This document shows positions 23,292 through 32,105 of a stretch of DNA of 64,000 bases, piece by piece (position 1 is the stretch's first letter; every line of letters starts with the position of its first letter). The DNA comes from Mycobacterium mantenii. Lineage in GTDB: Bacteria; Actinomycetota; Actinomycetes; Mycobacteriales; Mycobacteriaceae. Under the pieces are notes generated by a model. The model had not been told where the DNA came from. It did not search any database and was given only the letters and a program-made list of their open reading frames with translations. A program made the position numbers and the translations under genes. The DNA is taken from contig NZ_AP022590.1 in NCBI RefSeq assembly GCF_010731775.1, positions 3,782,001 to 3,846,000 of the forward strand, given 5' to 3'.

Positions 23292-23954
23292 ATGGTCACC
23301 GATTACAGCGAGCTGCCCGTCGAGGAGGCGGTGCGCGCGGCCCGGGCCGGCTCGCGGCGCCGTCAGGTGCTCGACGCCGCGGTCAAGGTGATGGGCCGCA
23401 ACGGCTTTCACCAAATGTCCATGCAGGATCTGGCCACCGAGGCCAAGGTCAGCGTCGGCCTCATCTACAAGTACTTCGGCGGTAAGGAGGACCTGCTGCT
23501 CGCGACGATCGTGCGGATCCTGGACGTGTTCCGCGATCAACTGGCACCGGTGATCGCCACCGCCGGCGACGACGTCGTGGACCAGTTAACCGCGGGCATG
23601 CGCCGCTACATCGAGATCGTCGATGAGAACCTCGACGGCGTGGTGCTGACCTACCGGGAGAGCCGCACGCTCTCCCCGGCCGGCCGCGCCCAGATCAAGG
23701 ACCTCGAAATCGCCACCGCCGCACCGCTGCGCGCGGTGATCGAAGCCGGCAGCGCCCAGGGCGTGTTTCGCGACGTCGACGTCGACCTCATCGTGTTCGA
23801 CATCATGCTGCTGGCCCACGGCTGGGCCCTCAAGCACTGGCACTTCGGGCCGATCTACGGCATCGATCAATACATCGCGCTGCAGACCCGCCACGTGCTG
23901 ACCGGATTGATTGCCGACGAGCGCCGCGCCGGCTACGCGCACGTGCTGAAATAG
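23292..23954 (+). CDS. TetR-family transcriptional regulator
   Basis: A 220-residue regulator. The helix-turn-helix is at about residues 18-64: RRRQVLDAAVKVMGRNGFHQMSMQDLATEAKVSVGLIYKYFGGKEDLL. The C-terminal domain is helical and should bind the inducer, plausibly an acyl-CoA given its partners. The ATG at 23292 is preceded by a GTG codon (23289) and a GAGGGTG site. It is the third gene of the fadE operon and the best candidate to bind the two dyads before fadE7. Confidence 0.92.
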   Translation: MVTDYSELPVEEAVRAARAGSRRRQVLDAAVKVMGRNGFHQMSMQDLATEAKVSVGLIYKYFGGKEDLLLATIVRILDVFRDQLAPVIATAGDDVVDQLTAGMRRYIEIVDENLDGVVLTYRESRTLSPAGRAQIKDLEIATAAPLRAVIEAGSAQGVFRDVDVDLIVFDIMLLAHGWALKHWHFGPIYGIDQYIALQTRHVLTGLIADERRAGYAHVLK

Positions 23955-23958
23955 GGGC

Positions 23959-24585
23959 ATGAGACTCACCGCGCGCCCGATTCGCAGCCTGATCGCGCTG
24001 CTGACCCTGGGCGCCGCCGCCGGTGTGCCCGCGGCGGTCGCCGATCCCACCGCGGCGCTGCCCGCGATGACGTCCAGCGGCAGCGGGCCGATCATCGGTG
24101 GCGGCTCGGCGGCCGCGCAGGGAATCTCCCAACAGCTCTTTAGCTTTGGCAACCCTAACGCGGTCCAGGAGGTGGACGGCTCGGACGCGGCGCAGTTCAT
24201 CACGGCCGCGGCCGGGGCCGCCAACCAACAGCTCGCGAGTCCCTTCTCGCTGCTGCGCCGCGCGTTGACCTGCCAGACCAACAACGCCGGATTCGGGGCC
24301 CGCGCCTACCGGCGCAACGACGGGCAATGGGGAGGCGCGATGCTGGTGGCGGCCAAGAGCGCCACACCGAACCTCGACAGCCTGGTCGCCTGCGCCAAGA
24401 CCAATTGGCGAAGGACGGCGGCCGGCGGCGAAGCCGCGATGTGCGACAACGGCTGGACCACCCCCACCTCCTACGAAAGCCGCCGTGGCGAGACCTATTA
24501 CATCCTGCTGGCCGGCACCGCCGCCGACTTCTGCAGCGACCTCAACGCCAAGTACAAGAGCGACGCCAACGCGTGGCCGTTCTAG
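23959..24585 (+). CDS. Secreted protein, Rv0398c-like
   Basis: A 208-residue exported protein with an Arg-containing N-terminus, a hydrophobic core and AVADP cleavage site near residue 29. The mature part has four cysteines (LTCQT, VACAK, MCDNGW, FCSDL) and no catalytic motif I recognise. It resembles Rv0398c in its N-terminus and in lying near fadE7/ndhA. Its start is 4 bp after the tetR stop, so it is probably cotranscribed with the fadE genes. Function unknown. Confidence 0.75.
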   Translation: MRLTARPIRSLIALLTLGAAAGVPAAVADPTAALPAMTSSGSGPIIGGGSAAAQGISQQLFSFGNPNAVQEVDGSDAAQFITAAAGAANQQLASPFSLLRRALTCQTNNAGFGARAYRRNDGQWGGAMLVAAKSATPNLDSLVACAKTNWRRTAAGGEAAMCDNGWTTPTSYESRRGETYYILLAGTAADFCSDLNAKYKSDANAWPF

Positions 24586-24965
24586 GCCGGCCTCGGGTGT
24601 CCCCGATCGACCGATGAAACCGGTTGCCGACTTGACAATTTCGCCCCAACCTGGCCGCGGCCGGTCACGGCGCTTGTTTGAATTCATATCCAGTCGGCGC
24701 ACAACACCGCCGGCCAGCGGCTAAATAGCGTTCCAATATAGCCTCGGCGGGATACCCGCGCAGGATAATTCCATTTCTCCCCGCCACCGAGTTTTGCTGA
24801 AATTCTATTCAAGCCAAAGCGGCCGCATCCCGCCGGTGATCCGGCGTCATCCGTTTGACGAAACGCACCGCGTTATTCGTGAAATCCCTTATCTACGAGC
24901 CAATGACCGCGTAAGCTCCCCCACGTCGGGCATCAGAATACGTCTCCCAGACGAAGGGGGTTCTC
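24586..24965. other. Intergenic region, AT-richer than its surroundings
   Basis: These 380 bases hold no gene I can support. Base composition is noticeably less GC-rich than the neighbours, especially 24710-24910. A TAAGCT hexamer near 24913 could be a -10 element for the small ORF that follows. Confidence 0.5.
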
Positions 24966-25091
24966 ATGTCACGTCGTACCGGAAAAATCGTCCTCGCCTT
25001 GGTCATCGCTTTCGCAGCACCAATGACCTCGGCTTGCACGGTTCCGCTTGTTATCGATTGCGGTCCCGGTTTGACTTGCACCGGCGGATAG
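24966..25091 (+). CDS. 41-residue putative lipoprotein/secreted peptide
   Basis: A short ORF with good start signals: a GGGGG stretch about five bases before the ATG. The peptide begins MSRRTGKIVLALVIAFAAP and continues MTSACTVPLV, so it looks like a signal peptide with a TSAC lipobox (Cys24), followed by a 17-residue mature part with two more cysteines (IDCGPG, LTCTGG). It stands alone between the secreted protein and ndhA. There is no homologue I can name; a chance ORF cannot be excluded. Confidence 0.5.
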   Translation: MSRRTGKIVLALVIAFAAPMTSACTVPLVIDCGPGLTCTGG

Positions 25092-25428
25092 CCGTTCAGT
25101 AACCGAACTGGCCACAAAGCGATTTGCGGCCTTTCGTTCGTATCAACCTTCGCGTAGCGAAGGCCCGGCCGGAGCCGTGACATGGGTCGCTGCCCCAAAG
25201 CGGCTTCGGCCGGGATCCGCTACCACACAAGGTATTTCAGGCAGATATGCCGAGAACCGCTTGTTGTCAACGGGTTTCGGACTGCGGCGCCCTGGGACGC
25301 CACTCGTGGTTGTCGCGCGCGGTATTCCCGTCTTCGCGCAGGTCTCGCCTTTCTGCGGGGTGGCGTCGTACGGTGGACATGCGCTGGGAAGATCGACTCC
25401 CAGGCCCACGTGCGCAGAAGGGACAGGC
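25092..25428. other. Leader/promoter region of ndhA
   Basis: The frame of ndhA stays open through most of this stretch, but the translated part is low-quality Arg/Pro-rich sequence, and the good start is at 25429. I see no other gene. It probably contains the ndhA promoter. Confidence 0.4.
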
Positions 25429-26808
25429 ATGTCGCGCCATCGCGTCGTCATCATCGGAAGCGGATTCGGTGGCCTGAACGCGGCCAAGGCACTCAGACGG
25501 GCCGACGTGGACGTCACCCTGATCTCGAGGACCACCACGCACCTGTTCCAGCCGTTGCTGTACCAGGTCGCCACCGGCATCCTGTCCGAGGGCGACATCG
25601 CGCCGACCACCCGGCTCATCCTGCGCCGGCAGAAGAACGTGCGGGTGCTGTGGGGCGAGGTCAGCGAGATCGACCTGACGGCCAAGACGGTGACGTCGCA
25701 CCTGATGGGCATGCAGACGGTGACGCCCTTCGACAGCCTCATCGTGGCCGCCGGCGCGCAGCAGTCCTATTTCGGCCACGACGAGTACGCGGCCTTCGCG
25801 CCGGGCATGAAGAGCGTCGACGACGCCCTCGAGTTGCGGGCCCGCATCCTCGGCGCGTTCGAGGCCGCCGAAGTGGCCACCGACCCCGCCGAGCGGCAGC
25901 GCCGCCTGACGTTCGTGGTGGTCGGCGCCGGGCCGACCGGGGTCGAACTGGCCGGCGAGATCGTCCAGCTCGCCGAGCGCACGCTGGCCGGGGCGTTCCG
26001 GACGATCACGCCCAGCGAATGCCGGGTCATCCTGCTCGACGCCGCGCCCGCGGTGTTGCCGCCGATGGGAGAGAACCTGGGCCTCAAGGCGAAACGGCGG
26101 CTGCAGAAGATGGACGTCGAGATCCAGCTGAACGCGATGGTGACCGCGGTGGACTACATGGGCATCACGGTCAAGGAGAAGGACGGCGGCGAGCGCCGCA
26201 TCGAATGCGCGTGCAAGGTGTGGGCTGCGGGCGTGCAGGCCAGCGAGCTGGGCAAGATGGTCGCCGAGCAGTCCGACGGAACCGAAACCGACCGCGCCGG
26301 ACGGGTGATCGTCGAGCCCGACCTCACCGTCAAGGGGCATCCGTACGTGTTCGTCGTCGGGGACCTGATGTCGGTGCCGGGCGTGCCGGGGATGGCGCAG
26401 GGCGCGATCCAGGGGGCGCACTACGCTACCAAGCTGATCAAGCACGCGGTGAAGGGCCAGGACGATCCGGCCAACCGCAAACCGTTCAAGTACTTCGACA
26501 AGGGCAGCATGGCCCTGATTTCGCGCTACAGCGCAGTCGCGAAGGTCGGCAAGCTGGAGTTCGGCGGCTTCATCGCCTGGCTGGCGTGGCTGCTGCTGCA
26601 CCTGTACTACCTGATCGGCCACCGCAATCGCATCGCCGCCATGTTCGCCTGGGGGATCTCCTTCCTGGGCCGCACCCGCGGACAGATGGCCATCACCAGC
26701 CAGATGATGTACGCCCGGCCGGTGGTGGACTGGGTGGAGCGCCAAGCGCAGGAGGGGACGCTGGCCGCGGCCGAACGCATCGAAGCGGCCGAGAAGCAGG
26801 CCGGCTAG
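25429..26808 (+). CDS. ndhA: Type II NADH dehydrogenase (NdhA-like)
   Basis: Single-subunit, non-proton-pumping NADH:menaquinone oxidoreductase of 459 residues. It has two dinucleotide folds: VVIIGSGFGGLNAAKAL at the N-terminus (FAD) and FVVVGAGPTGVELAGEI at about 160 (NADH), the VFVVGDLMSV FAD motif, AQGAIQGAHYA near the quinone site, and a C-terminal hydrophobic/amphipathic region (WLAWLLLHLYYLIGHRNR) for membrane contact. The start at 25429 has AGAAGGGA upstream. Position next to metZ matches ndhA (Rv0392c); a second paralogue, ndh, normally lies elsewhere. It is convergent with metZ, sharing a CTAG at the stops. Confidence 0.92.
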   Translation: MSRHRVVIIGSGFGGLNAAKALRRADVDVTLISRTTTHLFQPLLYQVATGILSEGDIAPTTRLILRRQKNVRVLWGEVSEIDLTAKTVTSHLMGMQTVTPFDSLIVAAGAQQSYFGHDEYAAFAPGMKSVDDALELRARILGAFEAAEVATDPAERQRRLTFVVVGAGPTGVELAGEIVQLAERTLAGAFRTITPSECRVILLDAAPAVLPPMGENLGLKAKRRLQKMDVEIQLNAMVTAVDYMGITVKEKDGGERRIECACKVWAAGVQASELGKMVAEQSDGTETDRAGRVIVEPDLTVKGHPYVFVVGDLMSVPGVPGMAQGAIQGAHYATKLIKHAVKGQDDPANRKPFKYFDKGSMALISRYSAVAKVGKLEFGGFIAWLAWLLLHLYYLIGHRNRIAAMFAWGISFLGRTRGQMAITSQMMYARPVVDWVERQAQEGTLAAAERIEAAEKQAG

Positions 26809-28028
26809 CTCAGCGCCCGGTCGATGTCGGCGATCAGGTCGTCGGTGCCTTCCAGCCCGACGGAGATCCGGACCACGCCGTCGCCGAGGCCGATCGCCGC
26901 GCGGCCCTCCGGGCCCATCGCCCGATGGGTGGTGGTGGCCGGATGTGTGACAAGGGATTTGGCGTCGCCGAGGTTGTTGGAGATGTCGATCAGCGACAGC
27001 TTGTCCAGCACCTCGAAGGCCCGCTGCTTGGCCCTGGCGTCGGGGCAGTCCAGCGCGAAGGTGATCACCGTTCCCCCGCCGGACATCTGGCGCTTGGCCA
27101 AGTCGTACTGCGGGTGCGACGGCAGGAACGGGTAGCGAACCCAACTCACCGCCGGATGGGTCTCTAAGAATTCCGCGATCCGGTGCGCCGAGGAGTTGCT
27201 GTAGTCGACCCGAACAGCCAGCGTCTCGAGGCCTTTCACCAACACCCAGGCGTTGAACGCGCTCAGCGCCGGGCCGGTGTGGCGCATCAGTTTCTGCACC
27301 GGGCCGTCGATGTATTCCTTGTCACCGAGAATGGCCCCGCCGAGCACCCGGCCCTGGCCATCGATGTGCTTGGTGCCCGAGTACACCACGACGTCAACCC
27401 CGAGCGGAATGCCCTGCTGCAGAAGTGGTGTGGCAAAAACGTTGTCCAACACCACTTTTGCCCCTGCGGCGTGAGCGAGTTCAGTCACCGCCGCGATATC
27501 GACCAGCGACTGCATCGGATTCGACGGGGTCTCGAAGAACACCGCTTGAGTGGGCTTCGACAGCGCCTCCTCCCACTGCGCGAGGTCGTCGCCGTCGACG
27601 AAAACCGTCTCCACGCCCCACCGCGGCAGGATCTCGTTGCACACCACGAAACACGACCCGAACAGGCTGCGCGACGCGACCAACCGGTCCCCCGCGCCCA
27701 GCAGCGCACCCAGCGAGGTGAACACCGCCGCCATGCCGCTCGCGGTGGCGAAGGCCGCCGGCGCCCCTTCCAGCAGGCGCAGCCGCTCCTCGAACATCGT
27801 CACGGTCGGGTTGCCGTAGCGCGAGTAGACGAAGTGGTCAACCTCGCCGGTGAACGACTGCTCGGCCACTTCCGCCGAGGAGTAGACATAGCCCGACGTC
27901 AGATACATCGCCTCGGCCGTCTCGTCGAATCCCGAACGCAAGAGCCCGCCGCGCACCCCGATGGTCGCCTGGCTGACTCCGTCGGGCAGCGCCGTGGGCG
28001 TGCGGACGCCGTCGTCGGCTGGGGTCAT
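26805..28028 (-). CDS. metZ: O-succinylhomoserine sulfhydrylase MetZ
   Basis: A PLP enzyme converting O-succinylhomoserine (or the acetyl ester) and sulfide to homocysteine. The 407-residue protein has the Cys/Met-metabolism fold: YSRYGNPTV, ASGMAAV, FETPSNPMQ, VLDNVFATP and the PLP lysine in VVYSGTKHIDGQGR. The start is ATG 28028, 7 bp after the rhodanese stop; the frame is open further upstream but that overlaps the rhodanese gene. The neighbouring rhodanese could supply or handle reduced sulfur for this reaction. Confidence 0.94.
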   Translation of the reverse strand: MTPADDGVRTPTALPDGVSQATIGVRGGLLRSGFDETAEAMYLTSGYVYSSAEVAEQSFTGEVDHFVYSRYGNPTVTMFEERLRLLEGAPAAFATASGMAAVFTSLGALLGAGDRLVASRSLFGSCFVVCNEILPRWGVETVFVDGDDLAQWEEALSKPTQAVFFETPSNPMQSLVDIAAVTELAHAAGAKVVLDNVFATPLLQQGIPLGVDVVVYSGTKHIDGQGRVLGGAILGDKEYIDGPVQKLMRHTGPALSAFNAWVLVKGLETLAVRVDYSNSSAHRIAEFLETHPAVSWVRYPFLPSHPQYDLAKRQMSGGGTVITFALDCPDARAKQRAFEVLDKLSLIDISNNLGDAKSLVTHPATTTHRAMGPEGRAAIGLGDGVVRISVGLEGTDDLIADIDRALS

Positions 28029-28035
28029 CGCCGGC

Positions 28036-28476
28036 TCAACCCTGCTTCCAGGGCAATCCGATTGCTCGCCAACCTGTTTCGCCGCGGTGACCGTTGGCAT
28101 CGAGCTGGCCCTCGAAGCCGTCCACGATGTTGTAGGCCGGCGTGATGCCCAGCTGGGTCGCCGCCTCGGCGGCCCCGATGGAACGCTGACCGGAGCGACA
28201 CAAGAACAGCACCGGGCGCTGCTCGTCGGTCTCCGACGGGGCCACCCGCTCGCGCAGTTCGTCGGCGAAATTCGCGTTGTGCCGTCCGTCGGACAAATTC
28301 CACTCCAGGAACAACACCTCACGACCGAGGCTGGACAGATCGGGCACACCGACGAATCGCCATTCGGCGTCGGTCCGCACGTCGACCAGGACGGCGTTGG
28401 GGTTGTCGCTGAGCAGCTTCCATGCCTCCAGCGGCGAGATGTCCCCCGCGTAGGAGTGTGCGCGCTCTGTGCTCAT
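28036..28476 (-). CDS. Rhodanese-like sulfurtransferase (Rv0390-like)
   Basis: A single-domain rhodanese of 146 residues. The active-site loop is VLFLCRSGQRSIGAA with the catalytic cysteine, and the domain opens with AVLVDVRTDAEW. The ATG at 28476 is chosen because GAGGGAA precedes it and the product then matches Rv0390 in length; an upstream start would add 16 residues. It sits between purT and metZ, all on the minus strand. Confidence 0.9.
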   Translation of the reverse strand: MSTERAHSYAGDISPLEAWKLLSDNPNAVLVDVRTDAEWRFVGVPDLSSLGREVLFLEWNLSDGRHNANFADELRERVAPSETDEQRPVLFLCRSGQRSIGAAEAATQLGITPAYNIVDGFEGQLDANGHRGETGWRAIGLPWKQG

Positions 28477-28573
28477 GCTGGTATTCCCTCGTCGTTCGTT
28501 TGTCAGCCACATTATCGAGGCCATCGCCGTACTTACCCATCCGGGGGCGATGGATGCGCGCGAATCCCGCGCC

Positions 28574-28621
28574 GGCTCAGCCGGGTGACGGTGGCGCGGC
28601 TCAGCCGGGTGACGGTCGCGC
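28574..28621. repeat. 24-bp tandem duplication at the 3' end of purT
   Basis: Units 28574-28597 and 28598-28621 differ at one base. The second unit contains the purT stop codon, and the first recreates the same last codons (RPSPG then stop) just after it. It is a small slippage duplication with no predicted effect on PurT. Confidence 0.85.
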
Positions 28622-29851
28622 GGCCAGCCGCCCGGCGACCTGGCCGGCGCGCTCCCGCGCGGCCGTCACCTCCGGGGCCGTGGCCAGTGCCCGGTAGCCG
28701 CCACCGGCCACGCGCAGGTCACTTTCGGGCACGCTCAGCGCGCCGCTCAGCGCGGCGGGGTCGTGAACGTCGGGCGGGTCGATCGCGCGGGCAGCAGCCG
28801 GCGAAACCATCATGGTGTCCACCGGCAGGCCCAAGATGGTGCGGGCCTGCAGTTCGAACGCGGAGAGCCGCTGACTACGCAGCGTCACCCACGCGCTGTC
28901 GGCCGGGCGCGACGTGACATCGGCGAAGTACACCTCGTCGCCGTTGACCATCAATTCGACCGCGAAGACGCCGCGGCCGCCCAGCGCCTTGACGATCCGC
29001 GCGGCGATCGACTTCGCGGCGTCCGTCGCGGCCCCACTCATCTTCTGGGGCTGCCAGGATTCCAGCACCTGCCCGCCGGAGCCGCGATGACCGATGGGCG
29101 AGCAGAATTCGATCACCGGACCCGTAGGGCCCTCGCTGCGCACCGCCAGCAGCGTGACGCAAAACTCGACCTCAACCACGGTTTCGGCCAGCACCCGGGG
29201 CTGTCCGGGGCCCGCGTGACCGGCCACCGCCCGCTGCCACGCCGGCCCCAGGTCTTCCCGTCGCGCCACCACCGACTGCCCCGGCCCGGTCGTCCCGGCC
29301 ACCGGCTTGACCAGCAACGGATATCCGGCGTGCGCGCCCACCGCCTCGAGTTCGCCCAGCGATCCGGCAAACCAGAACGGCGCGGTGGGCAGCCCCAACT
29401 CGTCGGCGGCCAGCCGACGCAGGCCCTCGCGGTCGGCGCTGAGCCGCACGGCGCGGGCGCTGGGCACCAGTTCGGTGTGATTGCCGCCGGCGGCCACGGC
29501 GTCGAGGACTTCGACGGCGACGGTGTCGGTCGCGGTCACGACGAAGTCTGGTCGCAGCCGTTGCAGCGCCGCGGACAGCTCGCCGGCGTCGGTCAGCGGG
29601 AGCACCAGGGCCTGGTCGGCCACCCCGTGCGCGGGTGCGTCCGGGTGCGCCTCGACGGCGATCACCCGGGCCCCGAGGCGCCCCAAGTCGATCGCCAGCT
29701 CCCGGCTGATCTCGCCGGCGCCCAGCAGCACCACCGTCGGCCTGCCGTCGGCAGGGGCGGTGGGCCGGGCTTCGGCGCGCGCGGGAGCTTGCTGGGGCAC
29801 GACGAGCGACGTCGTCTCGTCGTCCCGTCCGTCGGTGGGGCCGTCAGTCAC
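28601..29851 (-). CDS. purT: Formate-dependent GAR transformylase PurT
   Basis: An ATP-grasp ligase that formylates glycinamide ribonucleotide using formate, an alternative to PurN in purine synthesis. The 416-residue protein has VVLLGAGEISRELAIDLGRLGARVIAVE at the start, VKPVAGTTGPGQSVV in the ATP-grasp domain, FCSPIGHRGSGGQVLESWQPQ, FAVELMVNGDEVYFADVTSRPADS, and an extra ~35-residue low-complexity N-terminal leader. The start is GTG (29851). It is the last gene of the Rv0389-type block; the adjoining gene belongs to the Rv0356c block. Confidence 0.93.
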   Translation of the reverse strand: MTDGPTDGRDDETTSLVVPQQAPARAEARPTAPADGRPTVVLLGAGEISRELAIDLGRLGARVIAVEAHPDAPAHGVADQALVLPLTDAGELSAALQRLRPDFVVTATDTVAVEVLDAVAAGGNHTELVPSARAVRLSADREGLRRLAADELGLPTAPFWFAGSLGELEAVGAHAGYPLLVKPVAGTTGPGQSVVARREDLGPAWQRAVAGHAGPGQPRVLAETVVEVEFCVTLLAVRSEGPTGPVIEFCSPIGHRGSGGQVLESWQPQKMSGAATDAAKSIAARIVKALGGRGVFAVELMVNGDEVYFADVTSRPADSAWVTLRSQRLSAFELQARTILGLPVDTMMVSPAAARAIDPPDVHDPAALSGALSVPESDLRVAGGGYRALATAPEVTAARERAGQVAGRLAARPSPG

Positions 29852-29948
29852 GGCTCAAGGATAGGTCGGCTGCCGAGGTGCTCGGCCGATGTCGCCCGCC
29901 GACGATGCGGCCCGCGAAGCGGGGTGGGGAGGAAGCGGGCCATCCAAC

Positions 29949-30593
29949 TCAGGGCTGGCCTGGGAGTAACTGCACCATCAGGCCGTTGGCCTCGGCCAGC
30001 AGCGCGTCGTCGGCGTCGACCATTTCGGCGGACACGAACGCTTTGCGCCCCTCGGTGCGGGTGACCCGTCCGCGCACCGCCAACGGAACGTCGATCGGGG
30101 TGATTTTGCGGTAGTCGACGTGCAGGAACGCCGTCCGGCTGATGGGCCGGTTCGCGGCGTGCGAGATCATCCCGAACATGTGGTCGAACAGCAGCGGCAG
30201 CACGCCGCCGTGCACGGCCATGTTGCCGCCGACGTGATAGCGGGTGAAACGGCCGCGCATTTCGCAGCCGTCGGGCTGGTATCGCGTCAACGTCCACGGC
30301 GGCAACAGCAGACTGCCCATGCCCGGCAGGTCGGGAGTGCGCCCCGCGGGCGCCGCACCCTCGGCGGCCTGAGACGGCCCCAGCAGCTCGGTCAGTGCCG
30401 CGACACGATCGGCCGCGTCGTCCCACACGTCGTCGTCGGGGTCGGCGGACACGGCGAGGTCCTGCAGCCGGCGCATCGCCGCCACGAACCGCCCGAATCC
30501 GGGCCCGGGGCTGGCCACCCCGTATTCGGGGAAGCCGCCGTGGTGTTCGTATTCGGGGTCGAGTTCTTTGGGATCCTGGGCCGCATCCGTCAC
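29949..30593 (-). CDS. Hotdog-fold thioesterase-like protein (Rv0356c-like)
   Basis: A 214-residue protein with a PaaI-type hotdog domain in the C-terminal half: [24 protein letters not shown] (acyl-binding helix with the catalytic acid expected in the FDHM segment), [15 protein letters not shown], and [16 protein letters not shown]. The N-terminal half is specific to actinobacterial homologues. The start GTG overlaps the purA stop by 4 bp (GTGA), so it is translated with purA. Substrate unknown. Confidence 0.83.
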   Translation of the reverse strand: MTDAAQDPKELDPEYEHHGGFPEYGVASPGPGFGRFVAAMRRLQDLAVSADPDDDVWDDAADRVAALTELLGPSQAAEGAAPAGRTPDLPGMGSLLLPPWTLTRYQPDGCEMRGRFTRYHVGGNMAVHGGVLPLLFDHMFGMISHAANRPISRTAFLHVDYRKITPIDVPLAVRGRVTRTEGRKAFVSAEMVDADDALLAEANGLMVQLLPGQP

Positions 30594-31888
30594 GGGCGGG
30601 CTGCCAGCACGTCGCGCCGGACGATGGTCTGTTCACGCCCGGGACCCACACCGATGCATGAAATATGCGCTCCCGCAAGCTCTTCCAGCCGCAGCACATA
30701 GTCGCGCGCTTTGGCGGGCAGGTCGTCGAATTCCCGTGCGTGCGAGATGTCCTCCCACCAGCCGGGCAGCTCTTCGTAAATGGGTTCGGCGCGCGCCAGG
30801 TCGCTTTGCGTCATCGGCATGTCGTTGGTGCGGTCGCCGTCGATGCGGTAACCGACGCAGATCGGCACCGTTTCCAGGCTGGACAGCACGTCGAGCTTGG
30901 TCAGGAAGAAGTCGGTGATGCCGTTGACCCGGGTGGCATAGCGGGCGATCACGGCGTCGAACCAGCCGCAGCGGCGCCGCCGCCCGGTGGTGACGCCGAA
31001 TTCGCCGCCGGTCTTGGACAGGTATTCGCCGTTCTCGTCGAACAGCTCGGTGGGGAACGGGCCGGAGCCCACGCGGGTGGTGTAGGCCTTGAGGATCCCC
31101 AGCACGGCGGTGATGCGGGTGGGGCCGATGCCGGACCCGACGGCCGCGCCGCCGGCCGTCGGATTCGACGACGTCACATAGGGATACGTGCCGTGGTCGA
31201 CGTCGAGCAGGGTGCCCTGTGAGCCCTCCAGCAGTACCGTTTCGCCGGTCTCGAGCGCGGCGTTGAGCAGCCGCCGGGTGTCGCGGATGCGGTGCCTGAA
31301 CCCCTCCGCCTGCTCCAGCAGGGACTCGACGACCTGGTGCGGGTCCAGCGCCTTGCGGTTGTAGATCTTGACCAGGATCTGGTTCTTGAGTTCCAGCGCA
31401 CCCTCGACCTTGTGGGTCAGCACCTCGGGGTCGAGTACGTCGGCGACGCGGATCCCCTGGCGGGCGATCTTGTCCTGGTAGCAGGGGCCGATACCGCGGC
31501 CGGTGGTGCCGATCTTCTTGTTGCCCATGTAGCGCTCGGTGACCTTGTCGATGGCCACGTGGTAGGGCAACAGCAGGTGGGCGTCGGCGGAGATGAGCAG
31601 CTTGGTGGTGTCCACGCCGCGGTCTTCGAGGCCCTTCAGCTCGTCCAGCAGCACGCCGGGGTCGACCACCACACCGTTGCCGATGACGTTGGTGACGCCG
31701 GGCGTGAGCACTCCCGACGGGATCAGGTGCAGCGCGAAGTTCTCGCCGGTGGGCAGGACGACGGTGTGCCCGGCGTTGTTGCCGCCCTGGTAGCGCACCA
31801 CCCACTGCACGCGGCCACCGAGCAGATCGGTGGCCTTACCCTTGCCCTCGTCGCCCCATTGGGCGCCGATGAGGACGATTGCCGGCAT
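30590..31888 (-). CDS. purA: Adenylosuccinate synthetase PurA
   Basis: PurA condenses IMP with aspartate using GTP, the first committed step to AMP. It has 432 residues, the same as in M. tuberculosis. The GTP-binding/catalytic loop [16 protein letters not shown] opens the protein; [48 protein letters not shown] and the [15 protein letters not shown]-site are all present. It precedes the hotdog gene with a 4-bp overlap. Confidence 0.97.
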   Translation of the reverse strand: MPAIVLIGAQWGDEGKGKATDLLGGRVQWVVRYQGGNNAGHTVVLPTGENFALHLIPSGVLTPGVTNVIGNGVVVDPGVLLDELKGLEDRGVDTTKLLISADAHLLLPYHVAIDKVTERYMGNKKIGTTGRGIGPCYQDKIARQGIRVADVLDPEVLTHKVEGALELKNQILVKIYNRKALDPHQVVESLLEQAEGFRHRIRDTRRLLNAALETGETVLLEGSQGTLLDVDHGTYPYVTSSNPTAGGAAVGSGIGPTRITAVLGILKAYTTRVGSGPFPTELFDENGEYLSKTGGEFGVTTGRRRRCGWFDAVIARYATRVNGITDFFLTKLDVLSSLETVPICVGYRIDGDRTNDMPMTQSDLARAEPIYEELPGWWEDISHAREFDDLPAKARDYVLRLEELAGAHISCIGVGPGREQTIVRRDVLAARP

Positions 31889-32105
31889 GACACGCTCCCA
31901 CCTGATCTCGCCTGCGTATTGTGGTCCAGCCGGTGACCCACCCTAGCCTGGCGACCACGCGGGGCGCCGGTGGCCAGCTGAGGAGCCGGGCAAATCAGCT
32001 TAAGCCAGGAGCCGGCGAGACAGGCATGACACAGCCGGTGAAGGCGGGCACCAACGTCGCCGACGCGGCGGTGGTGGTGTTCGGCGGGCGCCGGGTGCCG
32101 CGACC

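Noticed and set aside
25182..27167. A 661-codon plus-strand frame across ndhA and into metZ
   Set aside because: It is a +2 shadow of ndhA with Arg/Gly/Pro-rich composition and no motif; ndhA in the other frame has clear flavoprotein motifs.
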